Shown here: positions 27,701 through 36,773 of the stretch, one piece after another
Layout: each line of letters opens with the position of its first letter
Position numbering within the stretch: position 1 is the first letter of the stretch
Assembly: GCF_030125375.1 (NCBI RefSeq)
Contig: NZ_JASJUU010000024.1
Location: forward strand, 30,226-94,225
Length of the DNA stretch: 64,000 bases
Direction of reading: 5' to 3'
Source of the DNA: Pseudoalteromonas umbrosa
GTDB lineage: Bacteria > Pseudomonadota > Gammaproteobacteria > Enterobacterales > Alteromonadaceae
Made by a program: the position numbers and the translations under genes
The notes under the pieces: generated by a model
Seen by the model: only the letters and a program-made list of their open reading frames with translations
Database searches by the model: none
What the model was told of the DNA's origin: nothing

Positions 27701-28068
27701 CACCTGAGCCAGTGCTGTTCACCGCCACTGCCATGATTGGCATGATAGCGTTGGCAGGTATTGTGGTGCGAAACAGCCTTATTCTAGTCGAGTTTGTTAA
27801 TCAGCAACGTGCCCGTGGGGTGGCAATAAAAGAGGCATTGTATCAGGCTGGGGAAGTGCGCATGCGGCCAGTATTACTCGCGGCTGGAACAACCATGTTA
27901 GGTAATTTAGTCATTATTTTAGACCCTGTGTTTAGCGGTCTTGCACTGGCGATTATTTTTGGCACTTTGGCATCCACAATATTGTCACTGTTTGTGGTGC
28001 CTGTGGTGTATTTTTTGGTGTTTAAAGACACAGAATATAAGGAGGCAGGCAATGCGCTTAACAACTAG
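24775..28068 (+). CDS. RND efflux transporter permease (HAE-type)
   Basis: Inner-membrane RND pump of 1097 aa with the usual 12-helix layout: first helix about residues 12-30, then a large periplasmic loop, TM2-6 about residues 340-500, TM7 near 530 and TM8-12 about residues 880-1080. The proton-relay Asp pair is present in TM4 (LLVDDPITGVDN). The start at ATG 24775 overlaps the regulator's stop. The adaptor gene follows, the reverse of the common adaptor-then-pump order, and no outer-membrane factor is encoded here, so a TolC from elsewhere is needed. Substrate not evident. Confidence 0.88.
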   Translation: MFTSVMRQLLHSRIPLFILLISILFGILALHQTAREEEPQIVVPILDIYVEVPNISASEVARLVTEPLEKILRQIPGVEHVYSTSASGSVSVTLRFEVGQDRERAILNTYTKLYANEDTMPSVVKHWQIKPVEVDDVAILMLGLYSEDPERYSDFELTRIAQEVSAQLQTINDTSEVSVLSGRTRQIQVALNASALAAYHTTPLDVLKAIEYANQLDTVGDFVVGDKHWQLQAGDVLRTTEQLNQLVVNVVNGRQIYLSDIATLHDGPSEPHHYQWITLDDQRRNLPMVTLSVAKQRGSNAVQVAEQSLAMMDKLESELLPAGVRYQVLRNYGQTANEKVNNLTASLAFAIVTVVVFIGLFLGWRQALIIGLAIPVCYGITLSLGYLFGYTINRVTLFALILALGLLVDDPITGVDNMTRFLRRYTDRLSPSKRANTIVDAMLEVKVPLLTSTLTIIVAFIPLAFITGMMGPYMAPMAFNIPVAVIVSTLVALFVTPWLGSKLLGSTTATKTAQHNQWYRGWLSSLLANPIRAKWLLWSVLGLFIVSASLPLLRAVPLKLLPFDNKNEVQVLIDMPRGTSLEATAAMTQRVQEVVWQLQEVTAMAAYVGRPSSVDFNGMVRGYYQRHSSHFSELRVLLVDKQHRVHQSHAVVLRMREALAPLIKNGVRIKVVEVPPGPPVMSTLVAEVYASDLFTAKATHVAAAYVLKARLEQEAHVTEVDMSLVPQAVRQRFILDKRKAALSGIVTQDVNQTLQIASGGFVAGVLQVPHEVTPLDIELQLPFAERNQWPVINALQLRGTHTLAKITAGNALESATSPLVPLGELGQWQQSLVEQPIYRKDLKEVIYVTAELNGRTPAAVIADIVSDEGKTTQHIQWPWQSRTFLSSGAGLGWQLPAGTEYRFSGEGEWRITVDVFRDMGIGFAFALTAIFIILRWQTASSALAGIIMSAIPLTMIGIMPGFWLLNQFGERTVAGAPEPVLFTATAMIGMIALAGIVVRNSLILVEFVNQQRARGVAIKEALYQAGEVRMRPVLLAAGTTMLGNLVIILDPVFSGLALAIIFGTLASTILSLFVVPVVYFLVFKDTEYKEAGNALNN

Positions 28069-29110
28069 ATATTGGGGAGCGATGAGCGCATTCATTGCAT
28101 TAGGGGTTTTATTAGGCTCTTTTTCTGGGCTATTTAATACACAAGTTGAGCCGCAATTTCGTGCTAAGTCTGCTGTTTATAGTGGCGAGCAATACCTTGT
28201 TACCACGACAGAGGTGACACCTGAAGATTTTGTCAGCGCCAGCTTAGTTGCCAAAGAGAATACGCTGGTATCTAGCCGTGTGTTGGCACAGTTACACACG
28301 CTAGAGGTGCGGGCAGGTCAATTAGTGAAAAAGGGCCAATTGCTGGCGACTTTAGAAGATACTCAACTACGTGCTTCTATGGAGGAAATTCGCGCGCAAA
28401 GTCGGGCCAATGAAGCGCAATTATCTCAGGCACAAAAACAGTTATCGCGTAGCGAAGCTTTATTGAGTAAAGGTCTTGTCGCCAATAATCAAATGGATGA
28501 ATGGCAAAGTAAAGTTGATGAGCTCAAGGCGCGTCGCGCTGCACTGACAGAGCAGTTAAGTGGCGCACAAGCGGCGCTAAATTATACTCGCTTGCATGCG
28601 CCATTATCTGGCGTGGTGGTGGAACGACTGCAAGAGCCGGGTAGCATGCTTAGCCCAGGTGTGCCGATTGTTGAGATTTTTAATCCTGCGAGTTTGCAGG
28701 TCAGCGGTGCTGTACGCTCTAGCTTAGCGGGCCAGCTCAAAGTAGGTGATACACTGCAAGTGGAATTGAAAGCGTTGAGTACAAGTGTCATGGGGACAAT
28801 CAGTGAAATTGTACCTGTAGCAGATAGTTTAGCCCGACAATTTGAAATTAAGCTAGATATAGTGCCGCCAAAAGGCAGTAAGCCGGGCATGTATGCGCAG
28901 ATAAGCTTGCCTTCCAAACCTCTCAAGAGGGTGGTGATCCCACAATTGTATGTAAAGCGCACTGGGCAGTTAACCATGGTGTATGTTGTTGAGCAGGGTA
29001 TAAAACAGCGCAGACTGGTCCGCTTAGGCCAATCGTTGGGAGAAAATGTGGTGGTGGTCTCTGGGCTGGCAGCAGGGGAAGCACTGGCGATAGCCACTAC
29101 TTCCTCTTAA
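28052..29110 (+). CDS. RND periplasmic adaptor (MFP/HlyD type)
   Basis: Membrane fusion protein of 352 aa with an N-terminal membrane anchor at about residues 8-28. A lipoyl half-motif (LEVRAGQLVKKGQLLATLED), a coiled-coil hairpin (about residues 115-180), the second lipoyl half (LHAPLSGVVVERLQEPGSML) and a beta-barrel domain follow. Starts at ATG 28052 with a strong Shine-Dalgarno AAGGAGG at 28039-28045 located inside the pump gene, and overlaps the pump's 3' end by 17 bp, so they are co-translated. Confidence 0.88.
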   Translation: MRLTTRYWGAMSAFIALGVLLGSFSGLFNTQVEPQFRAKSAVYSGEQYLVTTTEVTPEDFVSASLVAKENTLVSSRVLAQLHTLEVRAGQLVKKGQLLATLEDTQLRASMEEIRAQSRANEAQLSQAQKQLSRSEALLSKGLVANNQMDEWQSKVDELKARRAALTEQLSGAQAALNYTRLHAPLSGVVVERLQEPGSMLSPGVPIVEIFNPASLQVSGAVRSSLAGQLKVGDTLQVELKALSTSVMGTISEIVPVADSLARQFEIKLDIVPPKGSKPGMYAQISLPSKPLKRVVIPQLYVKRTGQLTMVYVVEQGIKQRRLVRLGQSLGENVVVVSGLAAGEALAIATTSS

Positions 29111-29114
29111 TCAG

Positions 29115-29792
29115 TTAAATAAATGACGCAATCTCATCCAATGATTTTTTAACTAATGCATGCTCTGGTACCGTGGCATCTTCAGCTGGATAGCCAGCTA
29201 TCAGCAGCATGTATGGACGCTCATTGTCTTTGTCGCGTTGACAAATCTCCGTTAAAAAGCTCATCGGCTTCGGAGTATGTGTTAATGTTGCCAAGCCTGC
29301 GTTGTGTAGTGATTGGATTAAAAACCCAGTCGCGATACCGACTGACTCATGCACGTAATAGTTGGTATTTTTATCTTCTGCATGGATCCCACCTTTCTTT
29401 TGGGTAAAAATAGCAATGAGCCAAGGCGCATGCTCCAAATACGGCTTTTGTGCATCTGTACCCAAAGGCTTTAACGCATCCAACCATTCATCACCTGCAC
29501 GGCCCTCGTAAAAGGAACGCTCAAGCTGCTCGGCTGCTTCCCTAATTTGCTTTTTCACATCACTGCTGTGAATCGCCACAAAGTGCCATGGCTGGTGGTT
29601 TGCACCACTGGGCGCCAGCCCTGCAGTTTTGATACAGGTTTCGATAACTTCTTTTGGTACAGGGCGGTCACTAAAGCTGCGAATGGTATGTCTGCGTTGC
29701 ATGAGCGAGAAGTTATCATCGGCGCGTTGCTGCATCTCTTGCGGCGAATATTCTACAAAGTCGGTGAGTGGGATATTGTCATGGGCTTTCAT
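29115..29792 (-). CDS. Nitroreductase family protein (iodotyrosine-deiodinase-like)
   Basis: FMN-dependent flavoprotein of 225 aa. The FMN-binding RRHTIRSFSDRPVPKEVIE and the block GLAPSGANHQPWHFVAI are typical of the nitroreductase subgroup that also contains iodotyrosine deiodinases. Bacterial relatives may reduce halogenated aromatic substrates, but the substrate is not shown by the sequence. Cytoplasmic, no signal. Convergent with the RND adaptor, only a few bases apart. Confidence 0.82.
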   Translation of the reverse strand: MKAHDNIPLTDFVEYSPQEMQQRADDNFSLMQRRHTIRSFSDRPVPKEVIETCIKTAGLAPSGANHQPWHFVAIHSSDVKKQIREAAEQLERSFYEGRAGDEWLDALKPLGTDAQKPYLEHAPWLIAIFTQKKGGIHAEDKNTNYYVHESVGIATGFLIQSLHNAGLATLTHTPKPMSFLTEICQRDKDNERPYMLLIAGYPAEDATVPEHALVKKSLDEIASFI

Positions 29793-30036
29793 GGATGTGA
29801 TTCCTAGTTACTTGCTGTGTGGTTTTTATAACTTGTGATTATAAAGGTTTCAACTTATCGCGCATTTTGATTAACATAAAGTTTCCATAACAGTGGCAAA
29901 ATAAGTTTACTGTCGCGTGCAAAGAGATGCGCAAAATAATATCTATGTATATTGAGTATAAGCATAATCTGCTCAATGTTTGTCTTGAAGTTAGATACAA
30001 TTCTAGGCGAATCACAGGATAGTAATGGAGAAAGTA

Positions 30037-30711
30037 ATGTATCAGCATAAATGGGTATCAGGAGATGCAATATCGTTTCCAGTCGGTAAAGCCGTCTGTA
30101 TTGGCCGTAACTATGTGGCTCATGCGCAAGAGTTAAACAACCCCATTCCCGAGTCTCCTTTATTATTTATTAAACCTGCCAGTGCGTTTTGTGATCTTGT
30201 TCCTGCATTCACGATTAATGAACAATTTGGTGAGCACCATTATGAGGCGGAGTTAGTGTTGTTAGTCGGCGAGACGATAACAGCGCATACACAAGAGCCG
30301 CTGTCACACATTTGTGGTATTGGCCTTGGCCTCGATCTGACTTTACGTGATTTACAGTCTCAGCTTAAAGCGCAAGGACATCCTTGGGAGCGTGCAAAAG
30401 CGTTTGATGGTAGTGCTTGTTTATCTACATTTGTACCTGTGAAAGAACTTGATTTGGCAAAGCCTTTAGAGTTTAAATTCTGGCAAAATGGTCAGCTTAA
30501 ACAGCATGGCGAAACTGATAAGATGATTTTTAAACTAAACCACCTACTCCAAGAGATAACGCGATACTTTACCTTACAGCCGGGCGATATTGTCATGACA
30601 GGAACGCCACAGGGTGTAGGTAAGCTGGATGTGGGAGACTTACTTACGTTGCAACTTGGCGACTATGAGCATGTACAGTCTCAAGTTCAATCGTTATCCC
30701 TGCTGGCTTAA
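30037..30711 (+). CDS. Fumarylacetoacetate hydrolase family protein (YcgM-like)
   Basis: Protein of 224 aa of the FAH superfamily. The conserved PVGKAVCIGRNYVAHAQELNN, the metal-binding HHYEAELVLL and the C-terminal GDIVMTGTPQGVG are all visible. Close relatives act as acylpyruvate hydrolases or oxaloacetate decarboxylases. The start was set to ATG 30037 because the GGAG at 30027-30030 sits 6 bp before it; an upstream ATG at 30025 overlaps this site. Cytoplasmic. Confidence 0.85.
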   Translation: MYQHKWVSGDAISFPVGKAVCIGRNYVAHAQELNNPIPESPLLFIKPASAFCDLVPAFTINEQFGEHHYEAELVLLVGETITAHTQEPLSHICGIGLGLDLTLRDLQSQLKAQGHPWERAKAFDGSACLSTFVPVKELDLAKPLEFKFWQNGQLKQHGETDKMIFKLNHLLQEITRYFTLQPGDIVMTGTPQGVGKLDVGDLLTLQLGDYEHVQSQVQSLSLLA

Positions 30712-30815
30712 TAGTTTTAAACTGATGTATTGGAATACTTGGATAATTTGACTGGACTCATTGCGCTTTCTGGGCTTAGGCTATTGGGGTGAATTTACGT
30801 ATATCAGGAAAAATT

Positions 30816-32003
30816 ATGAAAACTAAGCCATTAGGCACCCCTTTTAGCCAATCAGCTTGCAAAGTATTGTTTTGTGGTGGCGGAGAGCTGGGCAAGGAAA
30901 CTGTGATCGAATTTAAGCGATTGGGTGCAGAGGTCATTGTGTTAGACCGCTATGACAATGCACCAGCCATGCAAGTTGCAGACAGAAGCTACACGTTATC
31001 TATGTTGGATGGCGAGCGGTTAGCAGAAGTTATTCGTGCAGAGCAGCCTGATTACATCGTGCCAGAGATTGAGGCGATTGCCACAGATACACTTGTTGAG
31101 TTAGAGGCTGAAGGCTTTACGGTTGTACCTACGGCAAAAGCAACGCAACTCACTATGAACCGTGAGGGGATCCGCCGATTAGCAGCTGAAGAATTAAAGA
31201 TAGCGACTTCACCTTATCAATTTGTGGATAGCATCGATGACTTTCGTGCGGCCGTTGAACACATTGGCATGCCATGTGTGGTGAAGCCGATCATGAGCTC
31301 ATCGGGTAAAGGGCAAAGTGTGGTAAAAACACATGAGGATATTGAGTCTGCGTGGGAATATGCACAGCAAGGCGGTAGAGCGGGGCAAGGGCGTGTTATT
31401 GTCGAGGGCTTTGTAGATTTTGATTATGAAATTACGTTACTGACCATACGCCACAGTCAGGGTACTAGCTTTTGTGCCCCAATTGGACATGTACAAGCCG
31501 GTGGAGATTATCAGCAAAGCTGGCAGCCGCAGGCAATGAGCGAACTTGCATTGGCACGCAGCAAAGACATAGCAAGCAAAATTACTGAGGCACTCGGTGG
31601 TCGCGGCTTGTTTGGCGTTGAGCTTTTTATCAAAGGGGACGAGGTTTATTTTAGTGAGGTATCTCCGCGTCCGCATGATACTGGCATGGTGACCTTGATC
31701 TCCCAAGACTTGAGTGAGTTTGCTTTACATGCACGTGCTGTGCTTGGTTTGCCAATTCCTGCGATTCACTTTCATGGCCCTTCTGCATCCAGCGTTATCC
31801 TTGTTGAAGGTGAGTCTGACCGAGTACAGTTTGGTAATTTAGGCCAAGCGTTAGCTGAAGCACACACTGATATTCGCTTGTTTGGTAAACCACAGGTTCA
31901 AGGTGTCAGACGCATGGGCGTTGCATTGGCGCGAGACAATAGCGTGGATGAAGCGATAGAAAAAGCAAAGCGTGTTAGCGGTGCAGTTGAATATACTGTT
32001 TAA
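30816..32003 (+). CDS. purT: Formate-dependent phosphoribosylglycinamide formyltransferase PurT
   Basis: ATP-grasp enzyme of 395 aa that formylates GAR with formate and ATP in purine synthesis. CGGGELGKETVIEFKRLG is the N-terminal dinucleotide-like motif; VVKPIMSSSGKGQS is the ATP-binding P-loop-like segment; VELFIKGDEVYFSEVSPRPHDTGMVT contains the metal-binding Glu and the catalytic block. Start at ATG 30816 follows an AGGAAA site; a TTG further upstream adds nine residues without similarity. Complete. Confidence 0.95.
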   Translation: MKTKPLGTPFSQSACKVLFCGGGELGKETVIEFKRLGAEVIVLDRYDNAPAMQVADRSYTLSMLDGERLAEVIRAEQPDYIVPEIEAIATDTLVELEAEGFTVVPTAKATQLTMNREGIRRLAAEELKIATSPYQFVDSIDDFRAAVEHIGMPCVVKPIMSSSGKGQSVVKTHEDIESAWEYAQQGGRAGQGRVIVEGFVDFDYEITLLTIRHSQGTSFCAPIGHVQAGGDYQQSWQPQAMSELALARSKDIASKITEALGGRGLFGVELFIKGDEVYFSEVSPRPHDTGMVTLISQDLSEFALHARAVLGLPIPAIHFHGPSASSVILVEGESDRVQFGNLGQALAEAHTDIRLFGKPQVQGVRRMGVALARDNSVDEAIEKAKRVSGAVEYTV

Positions 32004-32013
32004 TTGCGTGAAA

Positions 32014-32031
32014 TAGGGCCTTATGGCCCTA
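32014..32031. terminator. Hairpin between purT and the porin gene
   Basis: Stem TAGGGCC (32014-32020) / GGCCCTA (32025-32031), loop TTAT. It lies between convergent purT and the TorF gene. The U-tracts are short in both directions, so terminator strength is uncertain. Confidence 0.5.
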
Positions 32032-32051
32032 AGGTTTGCAGCAAAATAACC

Positions 32052-32738
32052 CTATAACTCAAAGTCGATGGCGTAGCTCACATAGACTTTGAGGTCGTCA
32101 TCGGCATCAAGGTCGGTTTTTACGAGGCCAAAAGTATAGCCATCTTTACTGAGACTTACGCCATAATCCATATAGCTGTCATCTTCTCCTGTCCACTCCA
32201 TGACGGTATCACCACTGGAATTACCAATATGCAAGCCCAGCTCGGCGTCTGTGAAAACAGGGAAAGCAGCACTTAGTTCAACATAGAGCATATCTTCTTC
32301 TGTGCTGCTATCAGATTGCGCATGTGTCATATAACTCACTTTTAAGCTGACGTTACGCCAACCGAGCGCACCATAGACTTCACCAAAGTCAATATCGCCA
32401 GCTGCATCAGGGTAAGCATAATGAATGTAACCAACGTCATAGCTCAGCGCATTCACCTCGCCACTAAACCCTAAATAAAAATCTAATTCATAGCTGGTAC
32501 TGGATGTGTCACCAAAGTCGACATTGGAGACCCAAGTGCCCATATAAAATCCAGATTCGTGGTTATAATCAAGCCCCCCAGACACGGCTGCGCCATCATC
32601 AGATTGGGTGATGCCACGCCAAAAGTAATTAGAACTGGCAGCAGCATTAGCGGAAACTGAGTGTTCGCTGGCTGAAACAGCGTGGGTAGAAAGGAGCGCT
32701 GCACAAGTACACAATAAGAGAGTTGCTTTGTTTGTCAT
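32052..32738 (-). CDS. TorF family putative porin
   Basis: Outer-membrane protein of 228 aa with a Sec signal peptide (residues 1-23, ending VSASE). The repeating beta-strand pattern, the early ASSNYFWRGITQSDDG motif and the terminal aromatic/charged DFEL strand match the TorF porin family (Gcw_chp). It is rich in Asp, Ser and Tyr as expected for a marine outer-membrane protein. Single gene. Probably a small barrel for diffusion of solutes, substrate unknown. Confidence 0.85.
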   Translation of the reverse strand: MTNKATLLLCTCAALLSTHAVSASEHSVSANAAASSNYFWRGITQSDDGAAVSGGLDYNHESGFYMGTWVSNVDFGDTSSTSYELDFYLGFSGEVNALSYDVGYIHYAYPDAAGDIDFGEVYGALGWRNVSLKVSYMTHAQSDSSTEEDMLYVELSAAFPVFTDAELGLHIGNSSGDTVMEWTGEDDSYMDYGVSLSKDGYTFGLVKTDLDADDDLKVYVSYAIDFEL

Positions 32739-33012
32739 AATGGTTCCTATATGGCACAGAGTAAATCGTATTTTTAAAACAAGTGGCTCTGGGATGGTCA
32801 GTGATAGAACAAACCGCAGAGGTATATCAGCGATCGCAAACTGCGCGCCAAGTTAGGCGCATTGGCTAGAATTTAGTTTAGGTGATTGAAATAAAATGTA
32901 ATAAGTTTTTTTAATGATGAATGTATGAGGAAGTGTATTTTATCAGTATGCACATCCATGGTGCGGAATGGATCAGCCTGCACTGATAGTATGCAGGCTG
33001 TGAGCTAGGTGA

Positions 33013-34179
33013 TTAGCCAAATATGGCACGCATTAACTGAATGGTTTCATCAACGCTTCTGCCTTTTTCGACTTCCGCGATGATTGAATCGCGTTTGGCA
33101 CGAATATGTTCAGGCATAGATTCATCGCTGAGGGCTCTATCAACTAGCGTTTCAGCTGACTCTTTACTTCTGCGCACAGATTTAGTGCCAGAGCCGCTAG
33201 ATGTGCGTTTTGGCTTGTGCAGTAGCTTGTAATAGTTCGACGAGGTCGCCATGTCTTCGTCAGCATAATAAAATAATACGGGTAGCAGTGCCTTGATATC
33301 AGCCAGCTTGGCTTCAAGTTCGTTGCTGCCACTGGCCATTGCAAACCATGGCATTTTAGCAATTGTTTGCACTATGTCTTGCCAGTAGCGTTCGAAATCT
33401 CGATTGTTTAAACGTGTGATCCCTAACGCTTGGCAAAGTGCATCAAGGCGATTGTTGCTGATAGGTGTAAATACATCAGGACGACGCATGGCCAGTAAAC
33501 GCGTGGCTGGTGCAAGCGTTGGTTTTTCATCGCTACCATTGAAAGCGCTGAGAAATGCGATGGTAAACCCTTGATAGTGCTCTAATGTAACCGGGCCTTC
33601 GAGTGGAATATGCGCTAAAGCATCATCGAAAGCACCCGGTAGGTCAGCCAGCTGTTGGTGGAACCCTTTGGCGCTTTTTGTCGACGCGAACCACTCGACA
33701 TCAAACTGATAAACGCTGGTATCATGCTTTGCAGTATGTTTACCGGCAAAAGCTAGGCGGTCCTCTACAATCATATCTTGTAGTTTGCTATCGCGTAGTG
33801 TGGCAATGTAGTCTAATAGTTTTAATTGTTCATCTAGTACTAATATGTCACTGCGCTGAGTGATGAATTCACCAACTACAGGCCAAGGGGCAATTCTCAG
33901 TGTTTTGACTTGTAAAAAGCTGATAGCTGAGATCAGCAGGTCTTGGAGTTTTTTAACTGTTGGTAGCTGGTGGTCATCCAGCAGGTCAAAATTGATTCGG
34001 TTTTTAGCCACATCGAGTAACTCATAACACCAACCCAAGAAGTCCTCCGGGTGATTCTCTACTTTAACTGCCATCAGGTTCAGGCTGATCTCAGTAGATT
34101 GCTTTAAGATGTTTTGGTAAATCTGACTTTCTTGTTCGCCCAAAGCCATATTTGACGGTGAAATGAGCAACTTTTTCAT
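33013..34179 (-). CDS. Conserved hypothetical protein
   Basis: Protein of 388 aa that I do not recognise. It has no signal peptide or membrane helix and is mostly helical by composition, with a Ser/Lys-rich low-complexity linker at about residues 318-338 (RTSSGSGTKSVRRSK), a flexible hinge before a short C-terminal helical domain. Start set at ATG 34179 (MKKLLISPSNM); the frame stays open upstream to 34353, but that part is very basic and would have no recognisable counterpart. Divergent from the AsmA gene. Function cannot be inferred. Confidence 0.6.
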   Translation of the reverse strand: MKKLLISPSNMALGEQESQIYQNILKQSTEISLNLMAVKVENHPEDFLGWCYELLDVAKNRINFDLLDDHQLPTVKKLQDLLISAISFLQVKTLRIAPWPVVGEFITQRSDILVLDEQLKLLDYIATLRDSKLQDMIVEDRLAFAGKHTAKHDTSVYQFDVEWFASTKSAKGFHQQLADLPGAFDDALAHIPLEGPVTLEHYQGFTIAFLSAFNGSDEKPTLAPATRLLAMRRPDVFTPISNNRLDALCQALGITRLNNRDFERYWQDIVQTIAKMPWFAMASGSNELEAKLADIKALLPVLFYYADEDMATSSNYYKLLHKPKRTSSGSGTKSVRRSKESAETLVDRALSDESMPEHIRAKRDSIIAEVEKGRSVDETIQLMRAIFG

Positions 34180-34622
34180 GCTGCGTGAGTACTCCAAGGT
34201 TAGGTTGAAATCTAGACTATTCAGTTTAGCGAACGTATCGTTAAACTGGCAAGGGCGAGGATCATACCGAGTTCTAGCACAGTTGCAATGTGGTTTTTGC
34301 GTCTTTTTTATTCTTTGTTTTAATCTGCTTTTTTTAATGCGCATATTTTGCAAAAAATAGGGAGTATTGCGATTTGGTATTGTCTACCTATTGAAGCCTT
34401 TAGGTGTGGGTGTAATTTCCGATGATTTATCATTGAATGTGTTATTTAAACTATAAAAACAGAGGTTTAGGGTTTTTCTGGTAATCTGTAAAATGATTCA
34501 ATAAAACGTTAAATTGATTTTTATTTTAGCAAGATAGCATTTAGCCTCAGTGCTGCTTTGTGGTTTTTTATCAGCCTCGCTATCATAATGCATAGATAAT
34601 TATTTCTCTGGAAGGATGGATG
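34180..34622. other. Intergenic region between the unknown gene and the AsmA gene
   Basis: About 440 bp between divergent genes. It is AT-rich, has several T-rich runs and presumably holds both promoters. No inverted repeat with U-tract, no RNA gene and no convincing ORF was found. The upstream part also contains the in-frame extension of the unknown gene discussed there. Confidence 0.4.
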
Positions 34623-36572
34623 ATGAAGGCGATATTAAAAGGTGTAGTAGGGTTACTGATATTCATAGTTGTGTTGATAGTTGTGGCACCCATGTTGATC
34701 CCAACTGAAACGATTGTGTCACAGATCACGACTCAAGTTGAGAAGGCCACAGGCCGAAAGTTAACGATTGCAGGTGATAGTGAATTATCCATTTTACCAG
34801 AGTTGAACATTAAGCTTAACCAAGTGGCCTTTGATAACATGCCAACGGGCAGTGCACCACATATGCTGGAAATGGAACAGTTAGCTGTACATATTCCATG
34901 GGGGTCTTTGCTATCAGGTGATTTTCAGCTGGAGCGCTTTGTCATTCAAAACCCCAAAGTTTTGTTGGAAGTGGACTCAACAGGTAAGCCAAATTGGCAG
35001 TTATTTGGCGCAACATCGACATCACCAAGCACATCAACGAATAAAACAAGTTCAGGTCCTGTCACCTTGCCTGATGGATTTGATATTGCTTTAGGGGAAG
35101 TGGCAATTTATGGCGGGTCACTCACTTATGTAGATAATCAAGGTGGAACTAAAGAAGAACTGAATGATTTATCATTGAGTGTAGCGCTTCCTTCATTATA
35201 TCAATTACTTTCAGTGCAAGGCCAAGTGACTTTTCAAGGCCAGCGCTTTGACCTTGAATTAAGCGTAGATACGCCAGCTAAGGCAATTCAAAGTGAAGAC
35301 TTCAAATTTACTAAAATGCTTCGCAATGAGTTGGTAAATATCGATTTTAATGGCAGCGTACTCAAGCAAGGTCAGCTGTTCGAAGGCGCGCTTTCGCTGT
35401 CGGGCAGTTCAGTGAAATCGTTAGCTGCATGGCAAAAGGTCGACTTGAATGCCAAAGACAATGCCTTTAACCAGTTTGAAGTCACAGGAGACATGTCATT
35501 TGCGGACAATGTGTTTAGTCTCAAGCAGTTCACTGCTGCACTAGATGAGTTGGCCATAAAAGGTCGTGCACAAGTGAACTTAGCCCAGAGATTATCGGTC
35601 AATGCAGATGTCGATTTGGGTATGCTTGATTTGAACCCTTATTTACCAGAGCCTGCTGCAGCGCCTGAACAAACGCCTGAACCAAAAGAAGACACGCCTG
35701 CGCAGCCTATCGTATGGGATGATACTGAAATTGACTTGTCCGCTTTAAATACATTAGATGCGGATATCGTGGTGCGCTCAACAGGGTTAATAGCGCGCAA
35801 AGTTACTTTAGGTAAAAACCAGTTGTCAGTGAAGTTAAATGGCGGCAAAGCTATAGTGTCATTGGACAGCTTTAATGCTTATGAGGGAACAGGCAAAGGG
35901 AAAATAGAAATCAATGGGGCCAAAAAGCCGTATCTGATCAAAACAAATTTCGCGCTTAATGGCATTAATGCTGAGCCATTACTCACTGACGCCATCGACT
36001 TTGATAAGGTGCTGGGCAAAGGCAGTATTAATTGGCAGTTAACTACTCAAGGGGTGAGCCAAAAGCAATTTGTCTCGCAGCTAGGTGGACAATTGGCATT
36101 TGAGTTTAAGGATGGAGGTGTAAAAGGGGCCAATTTGGCTGAGATGGTAAGAAAAGGTCAAGAAATGCTCAAGGGCAATTTTTCAGGGTTGTCTGAAGGC
36201 ATTAATGCAGATTTTGATCCTCAGCAGAAAACCGACTTTTCAGCACTCACGGGGAGCTTTAAGTTTAATAAAGGTGTTGGGACGAATACCGATTTATTGC
36301 TGGCAAGCCCACTTATTCGCGTGACTGGCTCTGGGGATGTTGATTTGCCTAAGACGTTTGTCGATTATCGTTTGGTAACAGGCATAGTTGATACTATTGA
36401 AGGGCAAAGTAGCCGTGATAAAAGTACAGGCTTTAAAGTCCCTGTAAGGATCAAAGGCCCATTCCACAAAGTGGAAACGAACTTAGATTTAAGCAGTGCG
36501 GCTAAAGACAAAGCCAAAGACACAATTAAAGATAAACTTAAAGACAAATTCAAAGGCTTATTTGGCGGATAA
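34623..36572 (+). CDS. AsmA family protein
   Basis: Large inner-membrane-anchored protein of 649 aa. The N-terminal helix (about residues 7-25) and the adjoining VEKATGRKLTIAGDSELSI motif are the AsmA signature; the C-terminal part GVSQKQFVSQLGGQLAFEF, LTGSFKFNKGVGTNTDLLL belongs to the AsmA C-terminal domain. AsmA-like proteins form periplasmic bridges and affect lipid trafficking and outer-membrane assembly. Two ATGs, 34620 and 34623, follow a GAAGGA site; the second has better spacing. A Lys/Asp-rich tail ends the protein. Confidence 0.87.
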   Translation: MKAILKGVVGLLIFIVVLIVVAPMLIPTETIVSQITTQVEKATGRKLTIAGDSELSILPELNIKLNQVAFDNMPTGSAPHMLEMEQLAVHIPWGSLLSGDFQLERFVIQNPKVLLEVDSTGKPNWQLFGATSTSPSTSTNKTSSGPVTLPDGFDIALGEVAIYGGSLTYVDNQGGTKEELNDLSLSVALPSLYQLLSVQGQVTFQGQRFDLELSVDTPAKAIQSEDFKFTKMLRNELVNIDFNGSVLKQGQLFEGALSLSGSSVKSLAAWQKVDLNAKDNAFNQFEVTGDMSFADNVFSLKQFTAALDELAIKGRAQVNLAQRLSVNADVDLGMLDLNPYLPEPAAAPEQTPEPKEDTPAQPIVWDDTEIDLSALNTLDADIVVRSTGLIARKVTLGKNQLSVKLNGGKAIVSLDSFNAYEGTGKGKIEINGAKKPYLIKTNFALNGINAEPLLTDAIDFDKVLGKGSINWQLTTQGVSQKQFVSQLGGQLAFEFKDGGVKGANLAEMVRKGQEMLKGNFSGLSEGINADFDPQQKTDFSALTGSFKFNKGVGTNTDLLLASPLIRVTGSGDVDLPKTFVDYRLVTGIVDTIEGQSSRDKSTGFKVPVRIKGPFHKVETNLDLSSAAKDKAKDTIKDKLKDKFKGLFGG

Positions 36573-36773
36573 CATTAAGCTTTTTACGTGTGGCGATGCA
36601 TTGGCATTTTGGGCAATGTATCGTTACATCAGTTAATGCATGGACTGCCCTTACCAATTAATCTTCTAGGTAATTCCTCCAAGTTACACTTTCAGTTTAT
36701 ATTTTCTCACTTTCTCATTCGGTTGTTTTGTGAACTAATAGTGCCAGTTGTGGCTAAAAAAGGTTCTAAGGAA

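Noticed and set aside
34180..34353. N-terminal extension of the unknown protein to 34353
   Set aside because: The extension is highly basic, low-complexity and has no ribosome binding site evidence; treated as non-coding.
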